This document shows positions 35,394-43,748 of a stretch of DNA of 64,000 nt, in pieces. Positions within the stretch are counted from its first letter, which is position 1. The number at the start of each line of letters is the position of its first letter. The stretch is from Thalassotalea euphylliae (lineage in GTDB: Bacteria > Pseudomonadota > Gammaproteobacteria > Enterobacterales > Alteromonadaceae), in contig NZ_QUOT01000001.1 in the NCBI RefSeq assembly GCF_003390375.1, positions 2,914,001 through 2,978,000 on the forward strand. Direction: 5' to 3'. The notes under the pieces are model-generated. The model searched no databases and was not told where the DNA came from. It saw only the letters and a program-made list of their open reading frames with translations. The translations under genes and the position numbers were made by a program.

Positions 35394-37640
35394 ATGGCTG
35401 TTTTGACAAATAACAATAAAACTATCAACCGAACGACGCTTGCTTTAGCGGTTGCCACAGCGCTTTCGTCTGTTGCTATGCCAGCTTTTGCTGATGAAAA
35501 TCCAGATGATGACAAGCCTGCTGAATACTATGAACGCATTCAAATATTAGGCAACGACAATCGCTTACGTACCGAACCAGGTTCAACTACGGTAATTGGT
35601 GAAGCTGAACTAGAGAAGTTCAAGTTTAACGATATTAACCGTGTGCTTTACAGCGTACCAGGTGTCAATATTCGTGAAGAAGACGGCTTTGGTTTACGTC
35701 CAAACATTGGTTTTCGCGGTGCAACGCCTGAGCGCAGCCAGAAAATTACCGTGATGGAAGACGGTATTCTGATTGGTCCTGCACCTTATTCAGCACCAGC
35801 GGCATACTACTTCCCAATGATGAGTAAAGTCACTGCTGTGGAAGTGTCGAAAGGCCCTGCGGCCACTAAGTACGGCCCCAATACCGTTGCTGGTGCCATT
35901 AACTTAGTGACTCGCCAAGTACCTCAGGCCCAAGAAGGTTCGATTGATTTAGCGGCAGGTAGTGATGGTTTTGGTCGTGCTAAAGCTTATTTTGGTAGCA
36001 CTAATGGCGACTTTGGCTATGTGGTTGAAGGTGTTCACTTACGCTCTGATGGCTTTAAAGAACTAGATGGCGGTGGTGATACAGGTTTTGAGAAAAACGA
36101 TATCATGGCGAAGTTTAACTACGACCTATCGGGTGGTGGTTATAGCCAAGTTATTGAGTTAAAGCTTGCCTATGCTGATGAAGAGTCTAATGAAACCTAC
36201 TTAGGTTTAACGGACGCCGATTTCGCTGAAAACCCGAATCGTCGTTACGCTGCCGACCAACTGGCTTTGATGGACTGGGAACATAAACAGTTTATGTTTA
36301 CCCACTTTATTGGCAATGATACCTTTGATGTCACAACACGTATCTACCACAACGATTTTGATCGCTCTTGGTTTAAGCTTAATAGCTTCAAAGGTGGTTT
36401 AGTTAATCGCGATCTGCAAGAGATTCTGGCGAATCCTGAAGATGAAGTGAATGCGCGTTTTTATCGCATTTTGACCGGTGAACAAGACTCAGTACAAGAG
36501 TATGAAAAGCTATTAGTCGGTGATAATTACCGCGAATTCTACTCACAAGGTATTCAATCAGAGCTTTACTACAATGTTGAGCTAGCGGGTCTTAAGCATC
36601 AAGTTAACGCGGGTTTCCGCTTTCACAAAGACCAAATTCGCCGTCGCCATACTGAAGATGCATTCTTTATGCGCTCGGGCAATTTAGTGTCTGATGGCTC
36701 GCCGCAAGTTGCGACAACCAGTAACCGTGAAACAAGCGAAGCATTAGCGGTATTCTTGAAAGATACGATTTACGTAAATGACTTTGAGTTTACCTTAGGT
36801 ATTCGCGGTGAGTTTATTGATTCTGAATACCAGAATGAAGCGCCGGGCAGTGAAGGCGACTACCTGAATAAAGATTCAAGAATCTGGTTACCAAGTGCGA
36901 GCGTGTTCTACAAATACTCTGACGAGCTAGGCTTCTTTGCGGGTGTACACGAAGGTTTTGTACCGACTCGCCCACAAGAAAGCCCAGAAGTAGATATTGA
37001 AAACAGTGTTAACTATGAAGTTGGTACCCGCTATCACAACGGCAATTCTCAGTTAGAAGCGGTTGTCTTTTTCAACGACTTCGACAGCTTAAAAGAAAGC
37101 TGTTCATTCTCAGCGGCATCCGCGTGTGGTGGTAACTTAGATGCCGAGTTTAACAGTGGTGAAGCCAGTGTGCTGGGGCTAGAATTAGCGGCCTCGCACA
37201 CTTTTGCAACGGATTGGGGTATTGACGTACCAACCTCAATTACCTACACCTACATAGACGGTGAGTTTGATACGAGCTTTGTTTCTGACTTCCCGATGTG
37301 GGGCGCTGTTGAAGAAGGCGACGCATTGCCTTACCTGCCTGAAAACCAGCTTTCTGTCAGCTTAGGTTTAGCTAGTAACGACTGGGAAGTTAGTTTAGTG
37401 GCTCGTTACATTGATGAAATGCTAGAAGCCTCTGGTGATGGCGTGGTGCTATCAGGTGTAACAACAGAGTCATTGACTGTAGTTGATATGTCGGCGAGCT
37501 ACGACTTTGGTGACTATGGTAGTGTTTACCTAAAACTGGACAATGTCTTTGATAAACAAGAAATTGTTAGTCGTCGTCCGTTTGGTGCACGCCCAACGAA
37601 ACCGCAACAAGCGATTGTTGGTTATCAATACAGCTTCTAA
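35394..37640 (+). CDS. TonB-dependent receptor, FecA-like (ferric dicitrate/siderophore type)
   Basis: A 748-residue outer-membrane receptor. A signal peptide (ATALSSVAMPAFA) precedes a TonB-box-like region and plug domain with the FecA hallmarks REEDGFGLRPNIGFRGATPE, MEDGILIGPAPYSAPAAYYF and SKGPAATKYGPNTVAGAINL. The barrel ends QAIVGYQYSF with terminal Phe. Substrate ferric citrate is a homology guess; no FecIR sigma/anti-sigma pair is adjacent. Two bases separate its start from the imelysin stop, so the three genes form one iron-acquisition unit. Confidence 0.92.
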   Translation: MAVLTNNNKTINRTTLALAVATALSSVAMPAFADENPDDDKPAEYYERIQILGNDNRLRTEPGSTTVIGEAELEKFKFNDINRVLYSVPGVNIREEDGFGLRPNIGFRGATPERSQKITVMEDGILIGPAPYSAPAAYYFPMMSKVTAVEVSKGPAATKYGPNTVAGAINLVTRQVPQAQEGSIDLAAGSDGFGRAKAYFGSTNGDFGYVVEGVHLRSDGFKELDGGGDTGFEKNDIMAKFNYDLSGGGYSQVIELKLAYADEESNETYLGLTDADFAENPNRRYAADQLALMDWEHKQFMFTHFIGNDTFDVTTRIYHNDFDRSWFKLNSFKGGLVNRDLQEILANPEDEVNARFYRILTGEQDSVQEYEKLLVGDNYREFYSQGIQSELYYNVELAGLKHQVNAGFRFHKDQIRRRHTEDAFFMRSGNLVSDGSPQVATTSNRETSEALAVFLKDTIYVNDFEFTLGIRGEFIDSEYQNEAPGSEGDYLNKDSRIWLPSASVFYKYSDELGFFAGVHEGFVPTRPQESPEVDIENSVNYEVGTRYHNGNSQLEAVVFFNDFDSLKESCSFSAASACGGNLDAEFNSGEASVLGLELAASHTFATDWGIDVPTSITYTYIDGEFDTSFVSDFPMWGAVEEGDALPYLPENQLSVSLGLASNDWEVSLVARYIDEMLEASGDGVVLSGVTTESLTVVDMSASYDFGDYGSVYLKLDNVFDKQEIVSRRPFGARPTKPQQAIVGYQYSF

Positions 37641-37747
37641 GTTGTTATCAAACTTTTGAACATGATTTTCATAAACCCTTGATTAATCGAGCGTTAAAGG
37701 TGCGCTACTAGTCGGATATTTAATTGAATAGTAGCGCTAAAACACTC

Positions 37748-37780
37748 AGCCTCCAGCATGACGCTAGAGGCTAAATTTTT
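37748..37780 (+). terminator. Rho-independent terminator after the TonB receptor
   Basis: AGCCTCCAGC (37748-37757) pairs with GCTAGAGGCT (37763-37772), one mismatch, followed by AAATTTTT. It closes the iron operon. Confidence 0.7.
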
Positions 37781-37879
37781 AAGTAATTAGCCAATTTTTA
37801 TTAAGGCTAATGTGCGTATTGATATTGGCGAGAGTATAGTGATAACAAGGAGTAGGTGCGCTAGTATTGGAATTGATAA

Positions 37880-38923
37880 ATGTTAGATTTTTTTCTAAGC
37901 AACTTTAAAGAATTATCCCTATATGTGTTTGACGCGAACAAACGCATATATTGGGGCTATGTCCTTTCTTCTATCGCGCTTGCTGCTTTTGTTTTTTGGC
38001 GCGTTGGCAAACAGCGTCAAACCTCGCCTTTAGCTGAATCTCATTACAATGCCGAGCAACTAGCAGGCAAGTCAGCAGCGATGCGTTTTTGGCATTTCCT
38101 TTTTCCTGCATCGATCTACTTTAGCCAATCGGCAAAAAACGATTATGCGCTGTTTGTCCTCAATAAGTTACTAAAGGCGGCATTATTTCCATTGGTGGTG
38201 GTCACTATGGTACCCATTGCGCTTGGCATTTCGTCAGCACTGGAAAGTGTGTTTGGGGTGATTGAACATATTCAGTTGTCAGCAGGCGCAACCATGATGG
38301 TATTTACTGTTTTGCTGTTTATTGTCGATGACTTTACCCGTTTTTTATTGCATTCCATGTTGCATAAAATTCCTTTTATGTGGGAATTTCACAAGGTGCA
38401 TCACTCGGCAAAAGTGCTGACACCCTTTACCATCTATCGTTCGCATCCGGTGGAAAGCTATTTGTATGCGTGTCGCATGGCTTTAACACAAGGCACAGTG
38501 GTTGGTTTGTGTTATTTCTTATTTGGCCCAACACTAAAAATGATTGATATTGTTGGCGCCAATTTATTTGTATTTGCCTTTAATATTATGGGCTCTAACT
38601 TACGCCATAGTCATATTTGGTTAAGTTGGGGAGATAAAGTAGAAAACTGGTTTATCTCGCCTGCTCAACACCAAATCCACCACAGTGACAGCCCTAAGTT
38701 ATTTGATGTGAATTTAGGCTCAGCTTTAGCCATTTGGGATCGCCTGTTTGGCACTTTGGTGCGATCATCAAGTGTAAAAAACTTGAGTATTGGTATTGGT
38801 GACGAATATGCAGAGCATCAGACATTGCGGGGTATCTACTTGCAGCCGTTTGCAAAATCTTGGCAAGTGCTGGCTCGATCATTGACTTCTGGCGCGTCCA
38901 AGCCCAAGTCCAAAGCTAGGTAA
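37880..38923 (+). CDS. Sterol desaturase/fatty-acid hydroxylase superfamily membrane protein
   Basis: A 347-residue integral membrane di-iron oxygenase-like protein. Predicted helices lie at about 25-40, 95-115 and 135-155, then 190-235. The histidine clusters are present: HSMLHKIPFMWEFHKVHHSA (HxxxH and HxxHH) and HQIHHSD, with NLRHSHIW between. These bind a di-iron centre. Bacterial members hydroxylate or desaturate lipids or sterol-like molecules; the substrate is not known. Monocistronic. Confidence 0.85.
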   Translation: MLDFFLSNFKELSLYVFDANKRIYWGYVLSSIALAAFVFWRVGKQRQTSPLAESHYNAEQLAGKSAAMRFWHFLFPASIYFSQSAKNDYALFVLNKLLKAALFPLVVVTMVPIALGISSALESVFGVIEHIQLSAGATMMVFTVLLFIVDDFTRFLLHSMLHKIPFMWEFHKVHHSAKVLTPFTIYRSHPVESYLYACRMALTQGTVVGLCYFLFGPTLKMIDIVGANLFVFAFNIMGSNLRHSHIWLSWGDKVENWFISPAQHQIHHSDSPKLFDVNLGSALAIWDRLFGTLVRSSSVKNLSIGIGDEYAEHQTLRGIYLQPFAKSWQVLARSLTSGASKPKSKAR

Positions 38924-38996
38924 CCAAGCAGAGCATTAACTAAATTATTTGGCTTGCCGCTCAAAGTTTTAATAATCGGCCAATCCTTTCTACACT

Positions 38997-39041
38997 TAAT
39001 TGTTGATAGTTTTCTAAAACCAACGAAAAGATCAACAATTA
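38997..39041 (+). repeat. Perfect inverted repeat in the mscS leader
   Basis: TAATTGTTGAT (38997-39007) and its exact complement ATCAACAATTA (39031-39041) are separated by 23 bases, which themselves hold GTTTT-CT-AAAAC. The right arm ends just before the GGGGAAGG ribosome-binding site of the channel gene at 39052. Confidence 0.55.
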
Positions 39042-39051
39042 GGGGAAGGTT

Positions 39052-39951
39052 ATGACTACACAAAGCAGTGAGCAGGGCAGCGAAGTCAGTGCTGTGATTG
39101 ATGAAACAGCGCAAGCGATGAATATCGATGTTAATCAGGTTGAGCACTATATGCAGCTGATTGGCGAAATGGGGATTACCTTTGGCACTAAGCTAGTACT
39201 GGCGATAATTGTTTGGATTATCGGTTCTTGGATTATAGGCCGTTTCGTCAAATTACTTGATGTCGCGATGACTAAAAAGCAGGTGGAAGTAACCCTGCAT
39301 CAATTCCTTGTCAGTATTTTCAGTATTACCTTCAAAGCGGTGTTGGTGATTATTTTCGCCTCCATGATTGGTGTAGAAACGGCGTCGCTTATTGCTATGC
39401 TAGGTGCTGCGGGATTAGCGATAGGGTTAGCATTGCAGGGGAGTTTGGCAAATTTCGCGGGCGGTATTCTAATTCTTTTCTTCCGTCCATTTAAAGCAGG
39501 TGACGTGATTGACGCCCAAGGCTATGTTGGTCATGTCGTCGAAATTCAAATCTTTAACACTATATTGCGTACCCTAGATAATCAGCGGGTGATTATTCCT
39601 AACGGCCTGTTGTCTAACGGTTGTGTGAAAAATGTTTTTGTCGAAGAGACACGCCGTGTCGATATGACCTTTGGCATTAGCTACGACGATGATGTTAGAA
39701 AAGCCAAGGCAGTGTTGCAAGAAGTAATGGATAAAGACCCACGTGTCCTTAAAGACCCTGTGGTTGATATTTTTGTCTCTGCCCATGCTGATAGTTCAGT
39801 GAATTTTTTGGTGCGCCCATGGGTGAAGTCAGATGATTACTGGCCTGTGTTTTTTGACAGCCACGAGGCAATAAAAATAGCCTTTGATGAAGCGGGCATT
39901 ACCATTCCATACCCACAACGAGATGTGCATCTTATTCCTGCATCGGAATAA
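39052..39951 (+). CDS. mscS: Small-conductance mechanosensitive channel, MscS family
   Basis: A 299-residue channel that opens on membrane tension to release solutes after osmotic downshift. Three hydrophobic segments lie at about 40-60, 82-105 and 110-145. The pore helix TM3 carries the Gly/Ala pattern LGAAGLAIGLALQGSLANFA followed by GGILILFFRPFKAGD, then the beta domain (VEIQIFNTILRTLDNQRVII with PNG) and alpha/beta vestibule ending VHLIP. Length matches E. coli MscS. GGGGAAGG sits before the start. A long inverted repeat covers the leader. Confidence 0.94.
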   Translation: MTTQSSEQGSEVSAVIDETAQAMNIDVNQVEHYMQLIGEMGITFGTKLVLAIIVWIIGSWIIGRFVKLLDVAMTKKQVEVTLHQFLVSIFSITFKAVLVIIFASMIGVETASLIAMLGAAGLAIGLALQGSLANFAGGILILFFRPFKAGDVIDAQGYVGHVVEIQIFNTILRTLDNQRVIIPNGLLSNGCVKNVFVEETRRVDMTFGISYDDDVRKAKAVLQEVMDKDPRVLKDPVVDIFVSAHADSSVNFLVRPWVKSDDYWPVFFDSHEAIKIAFDEAGITIPYPQRDVHLIPASE

Positions 39952-40148
39952 GCTATTTCGGTCTGTGGTCATTGATTAGCTGTCAGAGGCCAACAGCATT
40001 CTTGAAGCAAGTTACTCTGTTGTTAACTTTAAACATCGGGGTGGCTTGTTTATAGTCAATATCACGAACATTAATTATGTATGTGGTTGAATATCGATTG
40101 TTAACCGCTATGTAATTGATAGGACTTATCATATCTGCAGCAAGGCTT

Positions 40149-40886
40149 GTGCAATATACCCGCTTAAAATTATTCATCCTCGGCATGAAAGACTGCGCAC
40201 CGCTGATTTTGGCGGCGATCCCGTTTGGCATTATTTACGGGGCACTTGGCCAAAGTACTGAGCTTTCTGCTTGGGCTGTGGTTGCCATGTCAGTATTTGT
40301 TTTTGCTGGCTCGTCACAGTTTATTGCAGTGGGGTTACTAGCTGGCGGCGCAGCTTGGCCGGTGATCGTACTGACGACCTTTTTTGTTAATTTTCGCCAT
40401 CTGTTGTATTCGGCAAATTTACTACCGCATGTAAAGCCTTATTCTCAAGCTATTCGCGCTCCTATGGCATTCCTGCTAACTGATGAGAGCTTTGCGGTAG
40501 CCAGTAATTACTTAACTGACCACGGTAAACAAGCCAATTTCCATTGGTATTATTTTGGCGCTGCGCTGTTTATGTATATTAATTGGCAAGTATGTACTTT
40601 GGTGGGCTTGTTTATAGGCCAAAGTATCCCAGACATGGCAAATTGGGGCTTAGATATGGCTATGGTGGTGGCCTTTATTGGTATCATTGTGCCCTGTTTG
40701 CATAATCGTGCAACGCTAGCATGTGCATTAACCGCTGGTGTTTTGTCGTTAATTACTTATGATTGGCCGCATAAAACAGGACTATTGTTCTCTGCGGTAG
40801 TCGCTATTTTGGTGGCGATGTATTTAGAAGCTAAGCAAGGTGGAATGCAACCAGATGCTCATATCAGTAAAGGAGCAAGCAAATGA
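40149..40886 (+). CDS. azlC: AzlC-family branched-chain amino-acid exporter, large subunit
   Basis: A 245-residue membrane protein with about six helices, of the AzlC/YgaZ family, which with a small AzlD partner exports branched-chain amino acids. Motifs: FILGMKDCAPLILAAIPFGI, FAGSSQFIAVGLLAGGAAWP and TTFFVNFRHLLYSANL. The start is uncertain: GTG 40149 gives the usual N-terminal length but its AAGG is only three bases upstream; TTG 40116 directly follows a stop and ATG 40185 seems too late. It overlaps azlD by four bases (ATGA). Confidence 0.85.
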   Translation: MQYTRLKLFILGMKDCAPLILAAIPFGIIYGALGQSTELSAWAVVAMSVFVFAGSSQFIAVGLLAGGAAWPVIVLTTFFVNFRHLLYSANLLPHVKPYSQAIRAPMAFLLTDESFAVASNYLTDHGKQANFHWYYFGAALFMYINWQVCTLVGLFIGQSIPDMANWGLDMAMVVAFIGIIVPCLHNRATLACALTAGVLSLITYDWPHKTGLLFSAVVAILVAMYLEAKQGGMQPDAHISKGASK

Positions 40887-41203
40887 ACGAAGTTTTACTG
40901 ATTTTCGGCATGTTTGTTGTTACTTTTGGTATTCGTTACGTGCTGTTTGCGGTAGCAGACAACATTGAATTCCCTGACAAGCTTAAGCGGGCACTTAACT
41001 ATGTTCCCATTGCGGTGTTAACCGCGATTATTTTTCCTGCTGTTTTCATGCCAAAAGGGGAGTTCTATGCCAGTATTGAAAACCCCTATATCGTTGGTGC
41101 AATCGTAGCCATTGCTATCAGCTTTTGGCGCAAAAATATGCTGCTGACCGTGGTTGCTGGGCTAGCCGCCTTTGCAGCTTGGAAGTGGCTGATTATCTCT
41201 TAA
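40883..41203 (+). CDS. azlD: AzlD-family small subunit of the branched-chain amino-acid exporter
   Basis: A 106-residue hydrophobic protein with about four helices, containing the family motif TFGIRYVLFAVADNIEFPDK and LNYVPIAVLTAIIFPAV. It starts within the azlC stop and completes the two-component exporter in the inner membrane. Substrates in this organism are not known. Confidence 0.88.
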   Translation: MNEVLLIFGMFVVTFGIRYVLFAVADNIEFPDKLKRALNYVPIAVLTAIIFPAVFMPKGEFYASIENPYIVGAIVAIAISFWRKNMLLTVVAGLAAFAAWKWLIIS

Positions 41204-41288
41204 AATCCCAGATAATTGCCTAAAGGCTCAGATAATCGTTTAAGTTAAGAGACTATCCGCTAAAATACCGCACTTAACAAAAGTAAAT

Positions 41289-41320
41289 ATGAATAGCCAC
41301 TATTCATAGTTACTATTCAT
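41289..41320. repeat. Short inverted and direct repeats upstream of the DUF938 gene
   Basis: ATGAATAG (41289-41296) is inverted as CTATTCAT (41300-41307), which is repeated directly at 41313-41320. The cluster is 24 bases before the DUF938 start and may be an operator. Confidence 0.35.
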
Positions 41321-41343
41321 GGTCACAAATAAACAGATTCAAA

Positions 41344-41958
41344 ATGAACGAATTAGAGCAAGCTTGGCAGAATTTTGCCCCAAGCTGTGAACGCAACAAA
41401 GCTGTTATCTGGCAAACGATAAAACCTTATTTAGCTGACAAACAATCATTACTCGAAATTGGTAGCTTAAGTGGTCAGCATGCCTGTTATTTTAGTGGAC
41501 AATTACTCCGGCTTAGCTGGCAGTGCAGCGATATTGCACCTAACCTTCCACCATTAACCGCCAACATCAAAGCTCACGGTAGTGCGAACGTGCTTTCGCC
41601 AATTGAGTTAGATGTTGCCAATACTTTGCACTGGCCTAAAACACCATTCGACGTTATCTATACGGCAAATACGTTACACATTATGAGTTGGCTGCACGTG
41701 ATTGAATGTTTCGCGAATATGTCAGTATCTGCCAAGTCTGGCACTTTATTTATTGCCTACGGGCCATTTAACTTTGGTGGCAAATACTCCAGTGAAAGTA
41801 ACGCTGAATTCGACATTTGGTTAAAAGAAAGGGACTCGCAAAGTGCTATTCGTGACTTTGAATCCGTTGATGATCTTGCCAAACAAGCGGGTATGGAACT
41901 AGCTGCAAATATTGATATGCCCGCGAATAACCAACTCGTGGTTTGGCAATTCAATTAA
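41344..41958 (+). CDS. DUF938 SAM-dependent methyltransferase
   Basis: A 204-residue class I methyltransferase-like protein of the DUF938 family: NFAPSCERNKAVIWQTIKPY, SAM-binding LLEIGSLSGQHACYFSGQL, SDIAPN, IYTANTLHIMSW and FIAYGPFNFGGKYSSESNAE. Related proteins are annotated as putative methyltransferases with unknown substrate. Single gene with short repeats in its leader. Confidence 0.85.
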   Translation: MNELEQAWQNFAPSCERNKAVIWQTIKPYLADKQSLLEIGSLSGQHACYFSGQLLRLSWQCSDIAPNLPPLTANIKAHGSANVLSPIELDVANTLHWPKTPFDVIYTANTLHIMSWLHVIECFANMSVSAKSGTLFIAYGPFNFGGKYSSESNAEFDIWLKERDSQSAIRDFESVDDLAKQAGMELAANIDMPANNQLVVWQFN

Positions 41959-42146
41959 TACCTCTGATCATAGCTATGAACAGAGTTCAAATCATACTGA
42001 TGCTCTGGCGAGGTTGTTTGATGTTGGCTGTTGAGTGAAGATCGCTGTGAATAATACTCACTAGTCATAACAAATTAGCACATCCAATGTTGGATTTTAT
42101 TCGTTATACTTACACCTGCTTACTTCAATCTTAGGTATTGTTTTCT

Positions 42147-42626
42147 ATGGTTTTTCGTTCGCTTATAACCTTTATCTCTTGCTCAGCATTATTATTTGCA
42201 AGCAATGGCTACGCACAATCTGAAATGAGTGAAGAGCACAAAGCGTGGTTAATGAAAGAATTCGCACCCAAGCACCAAGCGCTTATTCCGAAGGTTGCTG
42301 TTGCTGATATGTTTTTTGGTTGTAACCTCAAGCGCAAAATTGACCCTGTTCCCTACCAATTGGGCCAGATAATCGAGCAAATGGACAAGGGCTTACTGGC
42401 GGAAAAGCTCAGCACTTGTTTAAAGGGGGAAAATGCGCAATCTGACACTGCCCTTAATTTCGGCTTAGTTGGCTGCTTTCACGATCAATTTGCAAAACTA
42501 AGTGAGGCTGATCGCGAAAAGCGAATGGCGCTTGTTGAAAATGCAATTAGTCGATTATCGCGAGAGCAACGACAAAAAAGTTTTACTAAATGTGTCACCG
42601 AGCAGGCGATTAAATATATTAAATAG
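42147..42626 (+). CDS. Small exported protein of unknown function
   Basis: Not recognised. The 159-residue protein has a signal peptide (LITFISCSALLFASNGYAQ) and a helical, charged mature part with four Cys (FGCNLK, LSTCLK, VGCFHD, TKCVTE) that could form two disulfides. The ATG at 42147 is preferred over a TTG three codons earlier. No operon partner; ompR follows after 340 bases. Confidence 0.6.
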   Translation: MVFRSLITFISCSALLFASNGYAQSEMSEEHKAWLMKEFAPKHQALIPKVAVADMFFGCNLKRKIDPVPYQLGQIIEQMDKGLLAEKLSTCLKGENAQSDTALNFGLVGCFHDQFAKLSEADREKRMALVENAISRLSREQRQKSFTKCVTEQAIKYIK

Positions 42627-42966
42627 TCGCTCAGATGATTGCGCTGCTCATTGCTTTTTTGGAGGTGTTGTTTTAATCGAAACTAGGCCAATTGGTAATT
42701 GAAAAATTAACAGCGCATTCCAAATATATCCGACTTCAAGCTCTATATTTTCTAAACACTTCTATTTGCAAACTCTCTACGTTGTTGGTGTTGAGTTATC
42801 AGTACTTATCACTTAATGGCTTAAATGTTTCATATCAATTACATTTAGTTATATTGTTTTTGCCTAGATATAGCTAAAACTTAATACTTTGTAACATTCT
42901 CCGTTTTTCACTCCGATTAATATCACTTATAGTGAAGTTATTACGACAGCTTAAGAGGCCAAAACA
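42627..42966. other. AT-rich region upstream of ompR
   Basis: The 340 bases have no coding frame with credible start and composition; the single 61-codon frame on the plus strand lacks a ribosome-binding site. It presumably holds the ompR promoter. No terminator hairpin was found for the upstream small gene. Confidence 0.5.
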
Positions 42967-43692
42967 ATGGGACAGGAAACTCAAAAAATACTGGTAGTTG
43001 ATGACGATATGCGTTTACGCGCGCTGCTAGAAAGATATTTGGTTGAACAAGGGTTTGTAGTGCGCTCGGCAGCAAACTCTGAGCAAATGGATCGCCTGCT
43101 TGAGCGTGAGAATTTCCATTTATTAGTGTTGGATTTAATGCTGCCAGGTGAAGATGGTTTATCGATTTGTCGTCGTTTACGCCAAAATGGGAATAACATC
43201 CCAATTGTGATGCTAACGGCAAAAGGCGACGAAGTTGATCGCATTATAGGTTTAGAGCTGGGTGCAGACGATTATATGCCTAAGCCGTTTAACCCTCGCG
43301 AACTGTTAGCACGTATCAAAGCGGTTTTGCGTCGCAAAATTCAAGAAGCGCCAGGTGCTCCTTCATTGGAAGAAAATGTCATTTCGTTCGGTGAATATAC
43401 GTTAAATCTGGCAACGCGAGAAATGGTCAAAGGCGACATTAATATGCCGCTGACTAGTGGTGAATTTGCGGTGTTAAAAGCACTTGTTACCCATCCGCGA
43501 GAGCCGCTTTCTCGTGATAAATTAATGAATTTGGCACGAGGTCGAGACTATTCAGCGTTAGAGCGTAGTATTGATGTGCAAGTGAGTCGCCTGCGTCGCA
43601 TGTTAGAGGAAGACCCAGCAAAACCTCGCTATATTCAAACGGTTTGGGGCTTAGGCTACGTATTCGTGCCTGACGGACAAGAAGCGGCTTAG
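42967..43692 (+). CDS. ompR: Two-component response regulator OmpR
   Basis: A 241-residue DNA-binding regulator. The receiver domain has the acidic DDD at 12-14, phosphoacceptor D56 in LLVLDLMLPGEDG, T in MLTAKG and K106 in YMPKPFNPREL. The C-terminal winged helix has LTSGEFAVLKALVTHPREPL and RSIDVQVSRLRRMLEEDPAK with the terminal VWGLGYVF. It is the OmpR type rather than another family member because its histidine kinase follows and pckA/hslO/hslR are near, as in E. coli. It responds to osmolarity through EnvZ. Confidence 0.95.
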   Translation: MGQETQKILVVDDDMRLRALLERYLVEQGFVVRSAANSEQMDRLLERENFHLLVLDLMLPGEDGLSICRRLRQNGNNIPIVMLTAKGDEVDRIIGLELGADDYMPKPFNPRELLARIKAVLRRKIQEAPGAPSLEENVISFGEYTLNLATREMVKGDINMPLTSGEFAVLKALVTHPREPLSRDKLMNLARGRDYSALERSIDVQVSRLRRMLEEDPAKPRYIQTVWGLGYVFVPDGQEAA

Positions 43693-43748
43693 GCTTCTTT
43701 TGCACGCCAGTTTTCGCCCTGCTTTAACGACTAGTTGATACTCACTAT

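Noticed and set aside
42692..42877. 61-codon frame before ompR
   Set aside because: AT-rich composition, no Shine-Dalgarno and no recognisable features; left as intergenic.
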